Origin: an uncultured Coriobacteriaceae bacterium
GTDB taxonomy: Bacteria; Actinomycetota; Coriobacteriia; Coriobacteriales; Eggerthellaceae
Direction: 5' to 3'
Assembly (NCBI GenBank): GCA_937937585.1
Contig: CALDCB010000008.1
Location: 62,001 to 126,000 of the forward strand
Length of the DNA: 64,000 nt
The position numbers were made by a program, and so were the translations under genes. The notes beneath the pieces were generated by a model. That model searched no databases. It was not told where the DNA came from and worked only from the letters and a program-made list of their open reading frames with translations. Position 1 is the first letter of the stretch; every line of letters begins with the position of its first letter. Positions 51,352 through 60,994 of this stretch are shown here, one piece after another.

Positions 51352-52383
51352 GTGAGCGCCACGCGCCGTCTGGAAACATACTTCGCCCTGCTGTCGCTGC
51401 TGCTGTGCATCCTAGGCTCCGCTATTGCGCTGGCCTTCTGCATGATCGCGTACAGCATCCCATGGACCTGCGTGTTCATCATCGCGCCTATCGCGCTGTT
51501 CGTTTTCGTCATCAGCATCCTTATCGGGCACTGCCTGGCGGAACCGCTAAGGTTGCTCATCGGCAAAACGCAGGCCTACAAAAACGGTAAGGACGTATCG
51601 TTTGAGCCCGACGGGCGCTTGCGCGAAAGCGACGAACTGTCCGAACTTATCGGCGACCTAATCAAGACGTCAGATTCAAGGAAAAGCGATCTTGCGCGCC
51701 GCAAGAACGTGCAGTCGCAGTTCATCAGCGATGTCGCCCACGAGCTGCGCACACCCCTTACCGCCATCAGGGGAAACGCCGAAATGCTGGAAGACCCCGA
51801 TTTACCGCCCGAGCTTCATGCGAAGTTCTGCGGCATCATCATCTCGGAAAGCGAGCGCCTCTCGCGCCTGACCAACGACCTGCTCACCCTGCGTCGCATC
51901 GAAGAAGACGACAACGCCATGGCGCTGCAGCGCATCAATCTGCGAGAGCTTTCGCAAGGTGTGCTTGATGCCCTGCGCCCCATCATCGAAGACAGCCAGG
52001 CAAACGCTCAGGTCGTGGGCGAGGCCCCCGACATCTTGGGCAACCCCGACATGATGAAGCAGGCGCTTACCAACTTGGTGGCCAACGCAACCAAGTTCAT
52101 CGAGCCCGGCGGGCATATCACCATCGAGCTTTCGGGCTTACATGGAAATGCCGTCATCCAAGTCAAGGACGACGGCACGGGATTCGGGGATATCGATCCC
52201 AAGTTGTTGTTCGGGCGTTTCTACCGTACCGACTCCTCGCGCGCCAGGAACACCGGCGGCACGGGCCTAGGCCTCGCGATCGTCAAGTCGATCGTCGAAG
52301 CCCACGACGGCACCGTCGAAGCAGTGAACCTCCCCGACGGGGGCGCCTGCTTCATCGTTGCCATCCCCTCGATTAGCGAGTAG
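51352..52383 (+). CDS. Sensor histidine kinase
   Basis: A 343-residue membrane kinase. Two helices (about 10-35 and 38-60) are separated by only a couple of residues, so there is almost no extracellular sensor. A short HAMP-like linker, the phospho-acceptor His130 in SDVAHELRTPLTAIR and the ATPase domain (LTNLVANATKF, DDGTGFGD, GGTGLGLAIVKSI) follow. The GTG start at 51352 is uncertain, since GGGGA abuts it. It partners with the upstream regulator; the signal is probably sensed in the membrane. The 3' end overlaps bioY by 11 bases, convergently. Confidence 0.93.
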   Translation: MSATRRLETYFALLSLLLCILGSAIALAFCMIAYSIPWTCVFIIAPIALFVFVISILIGHCLAEPLRLLIGKTQAYKNGKDVSFEPDGRLRESDELSELIGDLIKTSDSRKSDLARRKNVQSQFISDVAHELRTPLTAIRGNAEMLEDPDLPPELHAKFCGIIISESERLSRLTNDLLTLRRIEEDDNAMALQRINLRELSQGVLDALRPIIEDSQANAQVVGEAPDILGNPDMMKQALTNLVANATKFIEPGGHITIELSGLHGNAVIQVKDDGTGFGDIDPKLLFGRFYRTDSSRARNTGGTGLGLAIVKSIVEAHDGTVEAVNLPDGGACFIVAIPSISE

Positions 52384-52948
52384 GAACGGCGCGCACGACC
52401 ACGCGCGCAGCCAGGGCGGCGCAAACGATCTTGCCCAGATCAAGCAAAACGAACGGGAACACGGTCACCGCAAGGGCGCCCATCATATCGACGTGGGCGA
52501 TGTTCATGAACTGAACAGTGCCGCATGCGTACGAAACCACCGTGAACACGATGCCAACCAGCACGGCAACGAAAACGTTGTCGATGCCGCGCGAACGGAA
52601 CAGCGCAAGCAAACCCACGGCAACGATAACGCCAAGAATAAAGCCCCAGATGAAACCACCAGTCGGACCGGCAAGAACACCGAAACCGCCGCGCATGCCC
52701 GAAAAGACCGGCGCGCCGATGGCACCCAACAAAATGTAGCAGCAAATAGCCGCGATGCACTGCTTGGGAGTAAGCACCAGGATGCTGAACACGATGGCGA
52801 ACATCTGCAGGGTGACGGGCACCGGGCCAATAGGCACCGTGACCCATGCGGAAACGGCCATAATCGCGACGCACAAAGCAACGAACACGAGCGAACGCGT
52901 GCGCGAAGAGGTTGCGGTCAAGGGTTGAACCTTACTAGCAGAACTCAT
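52373..52948 (-). CDS. bioY: Biotin transporter BioY
   Basis: A 191-residue ECF S-component with six helices. WVTVPIGPVPVTLQMFAIVF, LLGAIGAPVFSGMRGG and GPTGGFIWGFI are BioY blocks. It imports biotin, here close to birA. No ECF ATPase or T-component gene is beside it, so it may use a shared ECF module. AGGAGG-like sequence precedes the ATG. Confidence 0.93.
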   Translation of the reverse strand: MSSASKVQPLTATSSRTRSLVFVALCVAIMAVSAWVTVPIGPVPVTLQMFAIVFSILVLTPKQCIAAICCYILLGAIGAPVFSGMRGGFGVLAGPTGGFIWGFILGVIVAVGLLALFRSRGIDNVFVAVLVGIVFTVVSYACGTVQFMNIAHVDMMGALAVTVFPFVLLDLGKIVCAALAARVVVRAVPTR

Positions 52949-53067
52949 CCTGAAGCCTCCTTAGGCTTGTCGAAACGGACGCAACAGCGAGATGTTACCC
53001 ACTGCGCGGCGAACTGCGCAATAGCTGCGACCAATTCCCTACACGTTCCTAACACGCCCGAAACAAC

Positions 53068-53099
53068 AGAATCGCCCGCGTAAACACACGGGCGATTCT
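53068..53099 (-). terminator. Terminator after the MATE exporter gene
   Basis: AGAATCGCCCG (53068-53078) with CGGGCGATTCT (53089-53099). The minus-strand tail is GTTGTTTCG. Confidence 0.7.
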
Positions 53100-53133
53100 C
53101 TCACTAGCTTTATTTCGCGAGCTGGCAGACGAT

Positions 53134-54639
53134 TTAGTACTGCGGAGCGGGCTGATGATGCTCGATGCGCGACAGGCGACGAAGCTCGATGACGTCCAAA
53201 ATCGCGGTAAGAATGAACGACAGGGAGTCGGAAATCGGCATGGCGATGCAGATGCTGTCGAGCGCCGAGAAACTGGTGAAGGTAGGCAGCCACTCGGGCA
53301 GGATGAACATCAGAGGCATCAAGATCAGAACCTGACGTGACAACGACAGGATAATGGATTTGGCGGGCTGGCCGGTTGCCTGGAAGTAGTTCGAACCAAC
53401 GATCTGAGAACCGACGATAGGAATCATCAGCATCTGAACCTTCAACGCGAATACTGCGAACTCCATGAGCGACGGATCAGTCAGACCGAAGAAAGCAATG
53501 ATCTCATCGGGGAAGAGATGGATGATGGCGAACATGATAACCGAGAAGATGGTCGCCAAGATCATGCCGTCGAACACCGTGGTGCGAACGCGACCGTACA
53601 GCTTGGCGCCGTAGTTGAAGCCAAGGATAGGCTGAACAGCAGTGGCCACGCCGATAAGAGGCATAACCGCGAACATGCCAACGCGCTGGACCAAACCGAT
53701 AGAGGCCAATGCGGCGCTTTCGCCGATGGCGCTCATGGCACCGTACTTAACCAACAGGAAGTTGGTAGCGAAGCTCAGGATGGCAGCGGCGATCTGAACG
53801 CAGAAGCTTGCAGCACCCAGAGCGAAGATCTGCCTGGAGATAGGAGCGCTCAGCTTCAGGCAACGACGACGCAACTTAAGCGGCGAGCCCTTTGTGAACA
53901 GGAAGTACCACAGAACCGAAACGCAGGAAGCGCCCTGGCCGACGAGCGTTGCGGCAGCACTGCCCGCCGCACCCCAGTCGAACACCAGAACGAAGAGATA
54001 GTTGCAAACGATGCAAACTGCGGCGCCGATGACCATGGTCAACAGCGCGCGGTTCGGCGCGCCGGCAGTACGGATGAAGTTGTTCACACCGAAACCGATG
54101 CACTGCAGGACATAGCCGAAGCAGATGATCTGAATATAGATCGCGGCGTACGGGCGGATTTCCTCGGTGCAACTGGAAATGGTAAGGATCCAATCCAAGA
54201 ACGAGGGGAACATGGCGAAAACCGCGACGATCGCAGCAATGACCACGCTGAGCGTGACGGTGTTGCCAAGAACATGCTCGGCCTCGTCATGCTTGCCGGC
54301 GCCAAGACGCAGTGCGCACAGCGCGTTGCCGCCCGCACCGACCATCATGGCGATAGCCAGGAAGATGGTCATGATAGGCTGAGCGACCTGCGTGACAGAA
54401 ACGCCGATGGTACCCAAAGCCTGACCCAGGAAGGCTGCAGAGATAAGGTTGTACGCAGCGTTCACCAGCATGCCGATGATTGCAGGAATGGCGAATTCGA
54501 TAACGAGCGGCCAGATCTTTCCCGTACCCAGCCTGTTAACTTTTTCGTCGTTGTCATGATGCTCGCCGCCAGCGTTGCCGGCAGGCTTCTTCTCGATTGA
54601 TTCTGATTCCATTTCCGCAGGTGACATGCTTGAAGACAT
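53134..54639 (-). CDS. MATE-family multidrug/Na+ efflux transporter
   Basis: A 501-residue membrane protein with 12 helices. A charged cytoplasmic N-tail of about 40 residues is followed by LVIEFAIPAIIGMLVNAAYN, and the two MatE halves show GAGGNALCALRLGAGKHDEAE and the second-half GFNYGAKLYGRVR. It belongs to the NorM/DinF-like branch common in anaerobes. The substrate is unknown. The upstream gap holds TATAAT on the minus strand near 54680, a likely -10. Confidence 0.9.
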   Translation of the reverse strand: MSSSMSPAEMESESIEKKPAGNAGGEHHDNDEKVNRLGTGKIWPLVIEFAIPAIIGMLVNAAYNLISAAFLGQALGTIGVSVTQVAQPIMTIFLAIAMMVGAGGNALCALRLGAGKHDEAEHVLGNTVTLSVVIAAIVAVFAMFPSFLDWILTISSCTEEIRPYAAIYIQIICFGYVLQCIGFGVNNFIRTAGAPNRALLTMVIGAAVCIVCNYLFVLVFDWGAAGSAAATLVGQGASCVSVLWYFLFTKGSPLKLRRRCLKLSAPISRQIFALGAASFCVQIAAAILSFATNFLLVKYGAMSAIGESAALASIGLVQRVGMFAVMPLIGVATAVQPILGFNYGAKLYGRVRTTVFDGMILATIFSVIMFAIIHLFPDEIIAFFGLTDPSLMEFAVFALKVQMLMIPIVGSQIVGSNYFQATGQPAKSIILSLSRQVLILMPLMFILPEWLPTFTSFSALDSICIAMPISDSLSFILTAILDVIELRRLSRIEHHQPAPQY

Positions 54640-54779
54640 AGGCGTAGTTCTTTCTTCCCTGAATTTTCGACTATTCTTTATTATAACTACGCTGCAAATT
54701 GGGTCTATACGTGCGACACATCACCAGTATCGCTTAATTGAAATTCCATGATTTCGGAAACTCCGAACAGTTGCGAATC

Positions 54780-55610
54780 TTAAGAAATTCGCGAAATATG
54801 GGCCTCGCCCGACGAGACGAAAACAAAAGAGCCTGCATCGTCTTGAAGGACAAGCCGCCCATCATCGGCAACGCCCTGCACCACGCCGGAAGATAACGAC
54901 GCACCATCAACGGCAACGATCTCGACCCGCGAGCCAAGCATGGTCATGCACGAACGGAAAGAATCGACGCAGCCGGCGAAGCCATTGCTCTCCCACATGC
55001 GGTAATAACACTCGAACGAAGAAACCAACGAATCACGCACGCGGATAAGCAGATCGCGCTGCGCATCGTCTAGGGAATCAACTTGAAGCTTACGATTGAC
55101 GCCGGGGATGAAATCGGCCACATACGCTGGAACGTTCTTCCCCGAAACAGACATCGACCCGAACGGCTCGAACACGTTGATGCCTATCCCGATGCACAGT
55201 GCACCGCGAACGAGTTCCGACGAAATACCGCAGAGTTTGCCGCTGTCGCACACCACGTCATTCGGCCATTTAACTTTGACCGCGTCTTCAATACCTAGGC
55301 GATCATCACCCATCGAGCCGTCAACAGTCGCGCAACACGACTTCACCGCATCGACGATCGCGTCACGCACAGCCAAGGCAGCAACAAGGGCAATCGTCGA
55401 GATTTGCTCGACGGGAACATCGGGACGAAACAAGAACGAAGCGTAAAGGCCACCATAGGGGCTAACCCATGTGCGGCCTTGTCTTCCATAACCAGCTGTC
55501 TGCTTGAATGCACAATGGACCAGCCCCTCGGGCTGGCCCTGCTTGATGGCGTCCTTGATCAGGTCGTTCGTGGTTGGAACGGAATCGTGCTGAACAATAC
55601 GGAACGCCAT
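54780..55610 (-). CDS. birA: Biotin-protein ligase (group I, no DNA-binding domain)
   Basis: A 276-residue ligase that attaches biotin to carboxylase carrier domains. TNDLIKDAIKQ, the biotinyl-AMP loop GYGRQGRTWVSP and KVKWPNDVVCDSGKLCGI are present, followed by the C-terminal SH3-like domain. There is no N-terminal helix-turn-helix, so it cannot be the bioY repressor. It follows folPK after 22 bases. Confidence 0.94.
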   Translation of the reverse strand: MAFRIVQHDSVPTTNDLIKDAIKQGQPEGLVHCAFKQTAGYGRQGRTWVSPYGGLYASFLFRPDVPVEQISTIALVAALAVRDAIVDAVKSCCATVDGSMGDDRLGIEDAVKVKWPNDVVCDSGKLCGISSELVRGALCIGIGINVFEPFGSMSVSGKNVPAYVADFIPGVNRKLQVDSLDDAQRDLLIRVRDSLVSSFECYYRMWESNGFAGCVDSFRSCMTMLGSRVEIVAVDGASLSSGVVQGVADDGRLVLQDDAGSFVFVSSGEAHISRIS

Positions 55611-55632
55611 GGCAAACCTCCCTTGCCGATAG

Positions 55633-56955
55633 TTAGAACTGCGGGTTCGAGATAAGCGTGGCCTTACCGTACTTCACGCCGTCAAACGAAAGCGGAGTGT
55701 CGTCGGCGAACACGTAGCCGGGACGGATCTCAGCAAGGGGCTTCACCACGAAATCACGCTCAAGCGCGCGGGGGTGCGGCAGAGTGAGGATATCGTTGTC
55801 CACGATGTAGAGCTGATAGTCGACAATGTCGATGTCGCAGGTACGCGGGCCGTTGGGAATCTCACGCACGCGGCCCAAGCTGTTCTCGATGGAGTGCAGG
55901 TACTTCAACAGCTCTTTAGGCGGCACACCGGTGCGAACCAGCACAACAGCGTTCACGAAAACATCCTGGTCTTCCAGATAAGCAGGCTCGCTTTCATAGA
56001 AGCTGGAAATGTCGATGATCTGCGTGTCGGGCACGCTGCACAGATCAGTAATGACATGGTTCAGGATGGCGATCTTTCCTGCTTGCTCCTCGCCCTCGTT
56101 CGCGACAAGCGGCACATTGCTGCCAAGCGAAAGGACGCAGAAGGGGCGCAGGCCTTTCAAAACCTCGACGGTAAGCGGCACGTTGTGCGTGCGGATGACA
56201 CCGGCGCCAAGCTCGCAAGCCATGAGAGCCTCTTCGGCCGAAGCCTGATCGCGATCAGCCGGAACGTCGATGCCATATGCCGCTCCGATGTAGCTCTTAC
56301 GCGAAACGGCAACCATAACGGGGTAACCAAGACGTGCGAACTCCTGGAAATTGCGCACCATCTCAAGCGTCTGGCTTGCCGTCTTGCCGAAGCCGGGGCC
56401 CGGATCGACGCAGATGCGATCGTGAGCGATGCCGCGTTCCTCAAGCTGAGCGGCACGGTCGCGAAGGTACTCGCGCACGTCGACGACGACGTCGTTGTAG
56501 GTGGTGTCGTTCTGCATGGTACCAGGCTCGCCCTTCATGTGCATGACGACCAAGCCGCAATCGCCTTGAGCGACGACATCGACCATAGCGGGGTCGCGGA
56601 AGCCCGAGACGTCGTTCACGATGCTGGCGCCCGCCTCAAGGGCAGCGCGTGCAACTTCGGAATGACGCGTGTCGATGCTGACGCAAATGCCAGCCTCAGA
56701 CAGAGCGCGCACGACATCCTGCGTGCGAGCGATCTCTTCCTGAACCGTCACCTCGGCAGAGCCAGGGCGCGTGGACTCGCCGCCCACGTCAATGATGACC
56801 GCGCCGTCGGCGATCATTTGCTTGCCAGCGGCAACAGCCTCGTCGACGTTCGAGAAGCGGCCGCCATCCGAGAAAGAATCGGGCGTAACGTTAAGGATGC
56901 CCATGATAATGGGCATCCTGTCATCGAATTGGAAACCGGAACAACGCCAAAGCAT
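55633..56955 (-). CDS. folPK: FolP-FolK fusion: dihydropteroate synthase plus HPPK
   Basis: A 440-residue bifunctional folate enzyme. Residues about 14-270 are dihydropteroate synthase (IMGILNVTPDSFSDGG, IDVGGESTRPG, DPGPGFGK, VIRTHNV). Residues about 271-430 are the pyrophosphokinase (FCVLSLGSN, GPRTCDIDIV, LPHPRALERDFVV). The order of chemistry is the reverse of the domain order. The aldolase FolB, often encoded between the two, is absent from the window. It starts four bases after ftsH. Confidence 0.95.
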   Translation of the reverse strand: MLWRCSGFQFDDRMPIIMGILNVTPDSFSDGGRFSNVDEAVAAGKQMIADGAVIIDVGGESTRPGSAEVTVQEEIARTQDVVRALSEAGICVSIDTRHSEVARAALEAGASIVNDVSGFRDPAMVDVVAQGDCGLVVMHMKGEPGTMQNDTTYNDVVVDVREYLRDRAAQLEERGIAHDRICVDPGPGFGKTASQTLEMVRNFQEFARLGYPVMVAVSRKSYIGAAYGIDVPADRDQASAEEALMACELGAGVIRTHNVPLTVEVLKGLRPFCVLSLGSNVPLVANEGEEQAGKIAILNHVITDLCSVPDTQIIDISSFYESEPAYLEDQDVFVNAVVLVRTGVPPKELLKYLHSIENSLGRVREIPNGPRTCDIDIVDYQLYIVDNDILTLPHPRALERDFVVKPLAEIRPGYVFADDTPLSFDGVKYGKATLISNPQF

Positions 56956-56958
56956 TAG

Positions 56959-59253
56959 TTAGTTGTCCTTTCCTGGACGATCTTCAACATCAGTTGGATT
57001 GGCTGCAGGGGTCTGCGACGCAACGGGGACCTGCGGCACGAAACCAGGGTCGTTCTTCGCCATATTGGCATCGGCCGAAGCGTCAGCGGCAGGTGCGCTA
57101 GCCGAAACCGCCTGTGCGACGGGCTGGGCTTCTGCAGGAGCTGCGGGAGCCACAGGAGCCTCGGGAACCTCGGACAGGTTTGTGGCAGCGGCATCGCGGG
57201 CACGTGCCTCAGCCTCTTCACGCTCATGCATGGCGATGATCTCGCCCTCGTGGGCAAGGTAGTCATCCCAGGTGTTGTTAAGAAGCGCCTGGCAAGCCTC
57301 GCCATCGACGGTCTCGCGCTCAAGAAGAACGTTGGCCATGAGGTTCATCTGGTCGGCGTGCGAGCTAAGGATCTCGTAAGCACGGTCGTGAGCCTCGCGC
57401 ATAAGACGTGCAACCTCGTCGTCGATACGGCGTGCCGTTGCCTCGGAGTAGTCCTGTGTGTTGCCGTAGTCGCGGCCAAGGAACACCTCGTGGTTGGGCT
57501 GACCGAACACCTGAGCGCCAAGTTCTTTGCTCATGCCGTACTGAGTGACGATGGCACGGGCGATCTTGGTTGCACGCTCCAGGTCGTTGGATGCGCCGGT
57601 GGTGATGTCCTGGCGGTAGATCTCCTCGGCCACGCGACCGCCCATGAAGACAGCCATCTGGTCGAGCATTTCCTTATAGCTGCTGAGCATCTTGTCCTCG
57701 TCAGGGATGGACAAGGTGTAGCCAAGCGCACGGCCACGGCTGATGATGCTGATCTTATGCACCGGATCGGCATGCTCAAGCAAGTGGCCGACCAGGGCAT
57801 GACCGCTTTCGTGGTAAGCGATGGTCTTCTTGGTATCGGCGTTCATGACGCGGCCCTTCTTTTCGGGGCCGGCGATGACGCGCTCCATGGACTCGGTGAC
57901 CTCACGCATGGTGATGATCTTCTTGCCGCGACGTGCGGTAAGAAGGGCGCTTTCGTTCATGAGGTTCATCAGGTCGGCACCCGTGAAGCCCGGGGTGAGC
58001 TGAGCGATCTTCTGAAGGTCGACGTCGGAACCGCACGGCTTGTCGGCAGCGTGAACCTGAAGGATGCGCTCGCGGCCCTTGACATCGGGCACGTCGACGG
58101 TGATTTGGCGGTCGAATCGGCCCGGGCGAAGCAGAGCCGGGTCAAGGATGTCGACACGGTTGGTTGCGGCGATAAGCACGACGGAATCGTTCTTCTCGAA
58201 GCCGTCCATCTCGACGAGCAGCTGGTTCAGCGTTTGCTCGCGCTCGTCGTGACCGCCGCCCAAGCCGGCGCCACGCTGGCGACCAACGGCGTCGATCTCG
58301 TCGATGAAGATGATGGAAGGCGAAGCTTCCTTTGCCTGAGCGAACAGGTCGCGAACGCGGCTTGCGCCGACACCGACGAACATCTCGACGAAGTCGGAAC
58401 CGGAAATGCTGAAGAACGGCACACCCGCCTCGCCTGCAACGGCGCGCGCGAGCAGTGTTTTACCAGTGCCCGGAGGGCCAACCAGAAGGCAGCCGCGCGG
58501 GATCTTAGCACCCAAAGACTGGTACTTCTGGGGGTTGGCCAGGAAGTCCTTGATCTCCTGCATTTCCTCGACGGCCTCGTCGACGCCGGCAACGTCGGCG
58601 AACTTGACGTCGGGGCGCTCTTCAACGGCCTTCTTTGCCTTGGTCTTGCCGAAGCCCATCTGCTGGTTGTTGGCGCGCTGCATCTGCGTGAAGAAGAAGT
58701 ACAGCAATGCGCCGATGATCAAGATGGGAAGGATGGTGCCAAGAACCTCGGTCCACTGCGACGGCAGCTTGACCTGGTAGGAGGTTTGCGGATGCTTCGC
58801 GACGAGCTGAGCAAGCGATTCCTGACCCACATAGGTGGTGGTGTAGTTATGCAGCTCGCCCAAGTTCGCCCCATCAAGCGACGAGGTGGCGATGCCCGTA
58901 AGACCGCGCCCTGCATCGGACTTGTACTGCGAGACAGCGGCGTTCATGGTGTTGAATGCGCTGTTGAACGCATTAAGTGCCGCAGAACCCGCCGTTGCCG
59001 CAGGGTAATACGTGCCCGTGACCGTGTAGCTGCCGGCATCGTAGACAACCGACTCGACGCGATCTTGCTCGACCGCCTGCAGGAACTCGGACGTGATAAG
59101 CGTGTCAGTGGTGCGCTGATCGGAGCCATTGGTCATAAGGCCTTGATACTGGTTGCCCACCAGCACGGCCACGATCAGGAACACGGCAACCGCGATGATC
59201 GCTGTGCGCCCACTGGTTTCGTTGTTGTTCTTCTTGTTTCGCTGTGGAGCCAT
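56959..59253 (-). CDS. ftsH: ATP-dependent zinc metalloprotease FtsH
   Basis: A 764-residue membrane AAA+ protease. It has two membrane helices (about 18-33 and 170-188) around an external domain, Walker A GPPGTGKT (259-266), Walker B IIFIDEIDAVG, SRH region ATNRVDILDPALLRPGRFDR, and zinc motif HESGH (481-485). The C-terminal 60 residues are Ala/Pro-rich and disordered. It overlaps the hpt stop by one base (TAATG). Confidence 0.96.
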   Translation of the reverse strand: MAPQRNKKNNNETSGRTAIIAVAVFLIVAVLVGNQYQGLMTNGSDQRTTDTLITSEFLQAVEQDRVESVVYDAGSYTVTGTYYPAATAGSAALNAFNSAFNTMNAAVSQYKSDAGRGLTGIATSSLDGANLGELHNYTTTYVGQESLAQLVAKHPQTSYQVKLPSQWTEVLGTILPILIIGALLYFFFTQMQRANNQQMGFGKTKAKKAVEERPDVKFADVAGVDEAVEEMQEIKDFLANPQKYQSLGAKIPRGCLLVGPPGTGKTLLARAVAGEAGVPFFSISGSDFVEMFVGVGASRVRDLFAQAKEASPSIIFIDEIDAVGRQRGAGLGGGHDEREQTLNQLLVEMDGFEKNDSVVLIAATNRVDILDPALLRPGRFDRQITVDVPDVKGRERILQVHAADKPCGSDVDLQKIAQLTPGFTGADLMNLMNESALLTARRGKKIITMREVTESMERVIAGPEKKGRVMNADTKKTIAYHESGHALVGHLLEHADPVHKISIISRGRALGYTLSIPDEDKMLSSYKEMLDQMAVFMGGRVAEEIYRQDITTGASNDLERATKIARAIVTQYGMSKELGAQVFGQPNHEVFLGRDYGNTQDYSEATARRIDDEVARLMREAHDRAYEILSSHADQMNLMANVLLERETVDGEACQALLNNTWDDYLAHEGEIIAMHEREEAEARARDAAATNLSEVPEAPVAPAAPAEAQPVAQAVSASAPAADASADANMAKNDPGFVPQVPVASQTPAANPTDVEDRPGKDN

Positions 59254-59804
59254 TAACGGTAAACCTCAGGTTTCAAAACGCCGATGTACGGAAGATTGCG
59301 GTAGCGCTCGGAATAATCGAGGCCGTAGCCGACGATGAACTGGTCGGGGCACTCGAAGCCGACGTACTTGCAGTTGATCTTGGCCTGCTGGCGCGTGAGC
59401 TTACGCAGAAGGGTGACCACCTCGATAGAGGCAGGCTGGCGCGACTGCAGGTTGCGCAGCAGGTAGCTAATGGTAAGGCCGGAGTCCAGGATGTCCTCGG
59501 CGATGATGACATGTTTGCCGCGGATGTTGGAGGAAAGGTCTTTGACGATTTTCACCTCGCCGGAGCTTTTCACGCCGTTGCCGTAAGACGACACCGCCAT
59601 GAAGTCCATCTCCAGGGGAACCTTGATCTCGCGCGCAAGGTCGGCCATGAAGATTGCCGCACCACGCAAGACGCTGAGCAGGACGATTCCCTCACCGCGT
59701 TCAGCAACGTCGGCGTATTCCTCGGTAAGCGCCGCGCCGATTTCGGCAACACGCTGGCGAACCTGATCTTCGGTGTACAGAACTTCGCTGATATCTGGAT
59801 GCAC
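59253..59804 (-). CDS. hpt: Hypoxanthine-guanine phosphoribosyltransferase
   Basis: A 183-residue purine-salvage enzyme. The PRPP loop is VIIAEDILDSGLTISYL, and the flexible loop and LLSVLRGAAIFMADLAR (diphosphate loop) are seen. GTG at 59804 was chosen because AGGGG lies five bases upstream; a frame to 59843 lacks a site. tilS, hpt and ftsH are commonly linked in Gram-positives; here maf and a repeat region intervene. Confidence 0.94.
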   Translation of the reverse strand: MHPDISEVLYTEDQVRQRVAEIGAALTEEYADVAERGEGIVLLSVLRGAAIFMADLAREIKVPLEMDFMAVSSYGNGVKSSGEVKIVKDLSSNIRGKHVIIAEDILDSGLTISYLLRNLQSRQPASIEVVTLLRKLTRQQAKINCKYVGFECPDQFIVGYGLDYSERYRNLPYIGVLKPEVYR

Positions 59805-60189
59805 GATATCCCCTTTTGCTTGAGGTTGGCGCCCATGGAGCATGGTGCACCTCGCCTATTAATACAAGCTAACAGTGTACCATTGGGGATTTTTATGGCG
59901 AGTCACAAATGCGTAACGTCAGAACTCGAGCAAAATGGGTGGCGATTCGGTTGGATCGACGGGCGCCGTTGCCCTATTTCGCTTTTGACGATGGCAGCTA
60001 TCGCTACGCTTCAAAGTCGGCTCGGCGGCTACAGAGTCAGCTCGGTTTCAACGAATGGTGGCTGTCGGTACGCCTCAGGAAACCTTGCCGCTCTCAGTGA
60101 CTTTCACGAAAGCCGCTTCGGCGGCGGAAGCGCGTTCGGAGGTCATCATTCTATTTCGCTTTTGGCGATGGCGGCTGTCGCTCGACTCT
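59805..60189. repeat. Gap between maf and hpt with degenerate repeats
   Basis: No gene. A 33-base unit beginning CTATTTCGCTTTTG lies at 59974-60006 and, with 30 of 33 matches, at 60151-60183. A shorter core, GATGG-x-x-GCT-x-TCG, occurs a third time near 60055-60074. CAGAGTC-R-GCTCGG occurs near 60031 and 60193; the last copy runs into the 3' end of maf. Confidence 0.7.
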
Positions 60190-60930
60190 TTACAGAGTCG
60201 GCTCGGCCGCGGCCGCAATATCCGGGAACTCCGCCAGAAGGCGCTCGATGGGAAGGCCGATGACGGTGGAGATGGACCCGTCGACGCGCTCGACCAACGC
60301 CGCACCCTCGCCCTGAATGGCATAGGCGCCGGCCTTGTCGTACGACTCGCCCTTCTTCAGATACTCCGAAATTTCCTGATCGGAAAGGTCTTTGAACGTG
60401 ACGTGCGCGGTGTCCACGAACGTGCGGTAGCCAAGCGAAACGTCCTCTTCGGTGTGAGCATGAACCAGCCATACCGACACCGCGGTATGGACCTGGTGCG
60501 TGTCGCCCGAAAGCGTGCGCAGCATATGCGTTCCCTCGGAGGCGTTATGAGGCTTGCCGAAGATGGTGCCGTTGTGGACGACCATGGTGTCGGCGCCCAA
60601 TACGATGATCGAGCCGACGAAGCCGGGCGTTCCCAGGATCTCCTGCACAACCGCACCGGCCTTGCGCTCGGCAAGCTTCTTCGCGGCCTCGGTTGGCTGA
60701 GCAATGTCGTCGGGTTCGAGCGACTCGTCAACCTCGGCGGCATGCACCGTGAACTTGACGCCTGCCTCTTCAAGCAGCTGTCTCCTGCGTGGCGAGCCGC
60801 TGGCCAAGATGACATCGAAGGCGATAGCCTCCTCGACAGCACCCTCGCCTGCCCGCTCAGAGGTCTGATCGGTCTGCTGCTGCATCTGCTCGTTGTTTTC
60901 CTGCATGATCGGCAAACCCTCACTAGTCAT
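60190..60930 (-). CDS. maf: Maf-like nucleotide pyrophosphatase
   Basis: A 246-residue protein with a Gln/Glu-rich 35-residue N-terminal extension and then the Maf domain: VILASGSPRRRQLLEEAGV, VLGADTMVVHNG, GKPHNASEGTHMLRTLSG and GAYAIQGEGAALVERVDGS. Maf enzymes hydrolyse dTTP, UTP or modified nucleotides and can arrest septation. The start could instead be ATG at 60906 (MQENN), which has GAGGG 10 bases upstream. Confidence 0.9.
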   Translation of the reverse strand: MTSEGLPIMQENNEQMQQQTDQTSERAGEGAVEEAIAFDVILASGSPRRRQLLEEAGVKFTVHAAEVDESLEPDDIAQPTEAAKKLAERKAGAVVQEILGTPGFVGSIIVLGADTMVVHNGTIFGKPHNASEGTHMLRTLSGDTHQVHTAVSVWLVHAHTEEDVSLGYRTFVDTAHVTFKDLSDQEISEYLKKGESYDKAGAYAIQGEGAALVERVDGSISTVIGLPIERLLAEFPDIAAAAEPTL

Positions 60931-60994
60931 GTTTAAAATCTCGTTTGGTTCAGGCGGATTCTACCGCAAAAACGCGCGCATGCACGCAGCCTAT

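Noticed and set aside
57226..59256. 676-residue open frame antisense to ftsH
   Set aside because: Shadow of a clear FtsH; no start signal.
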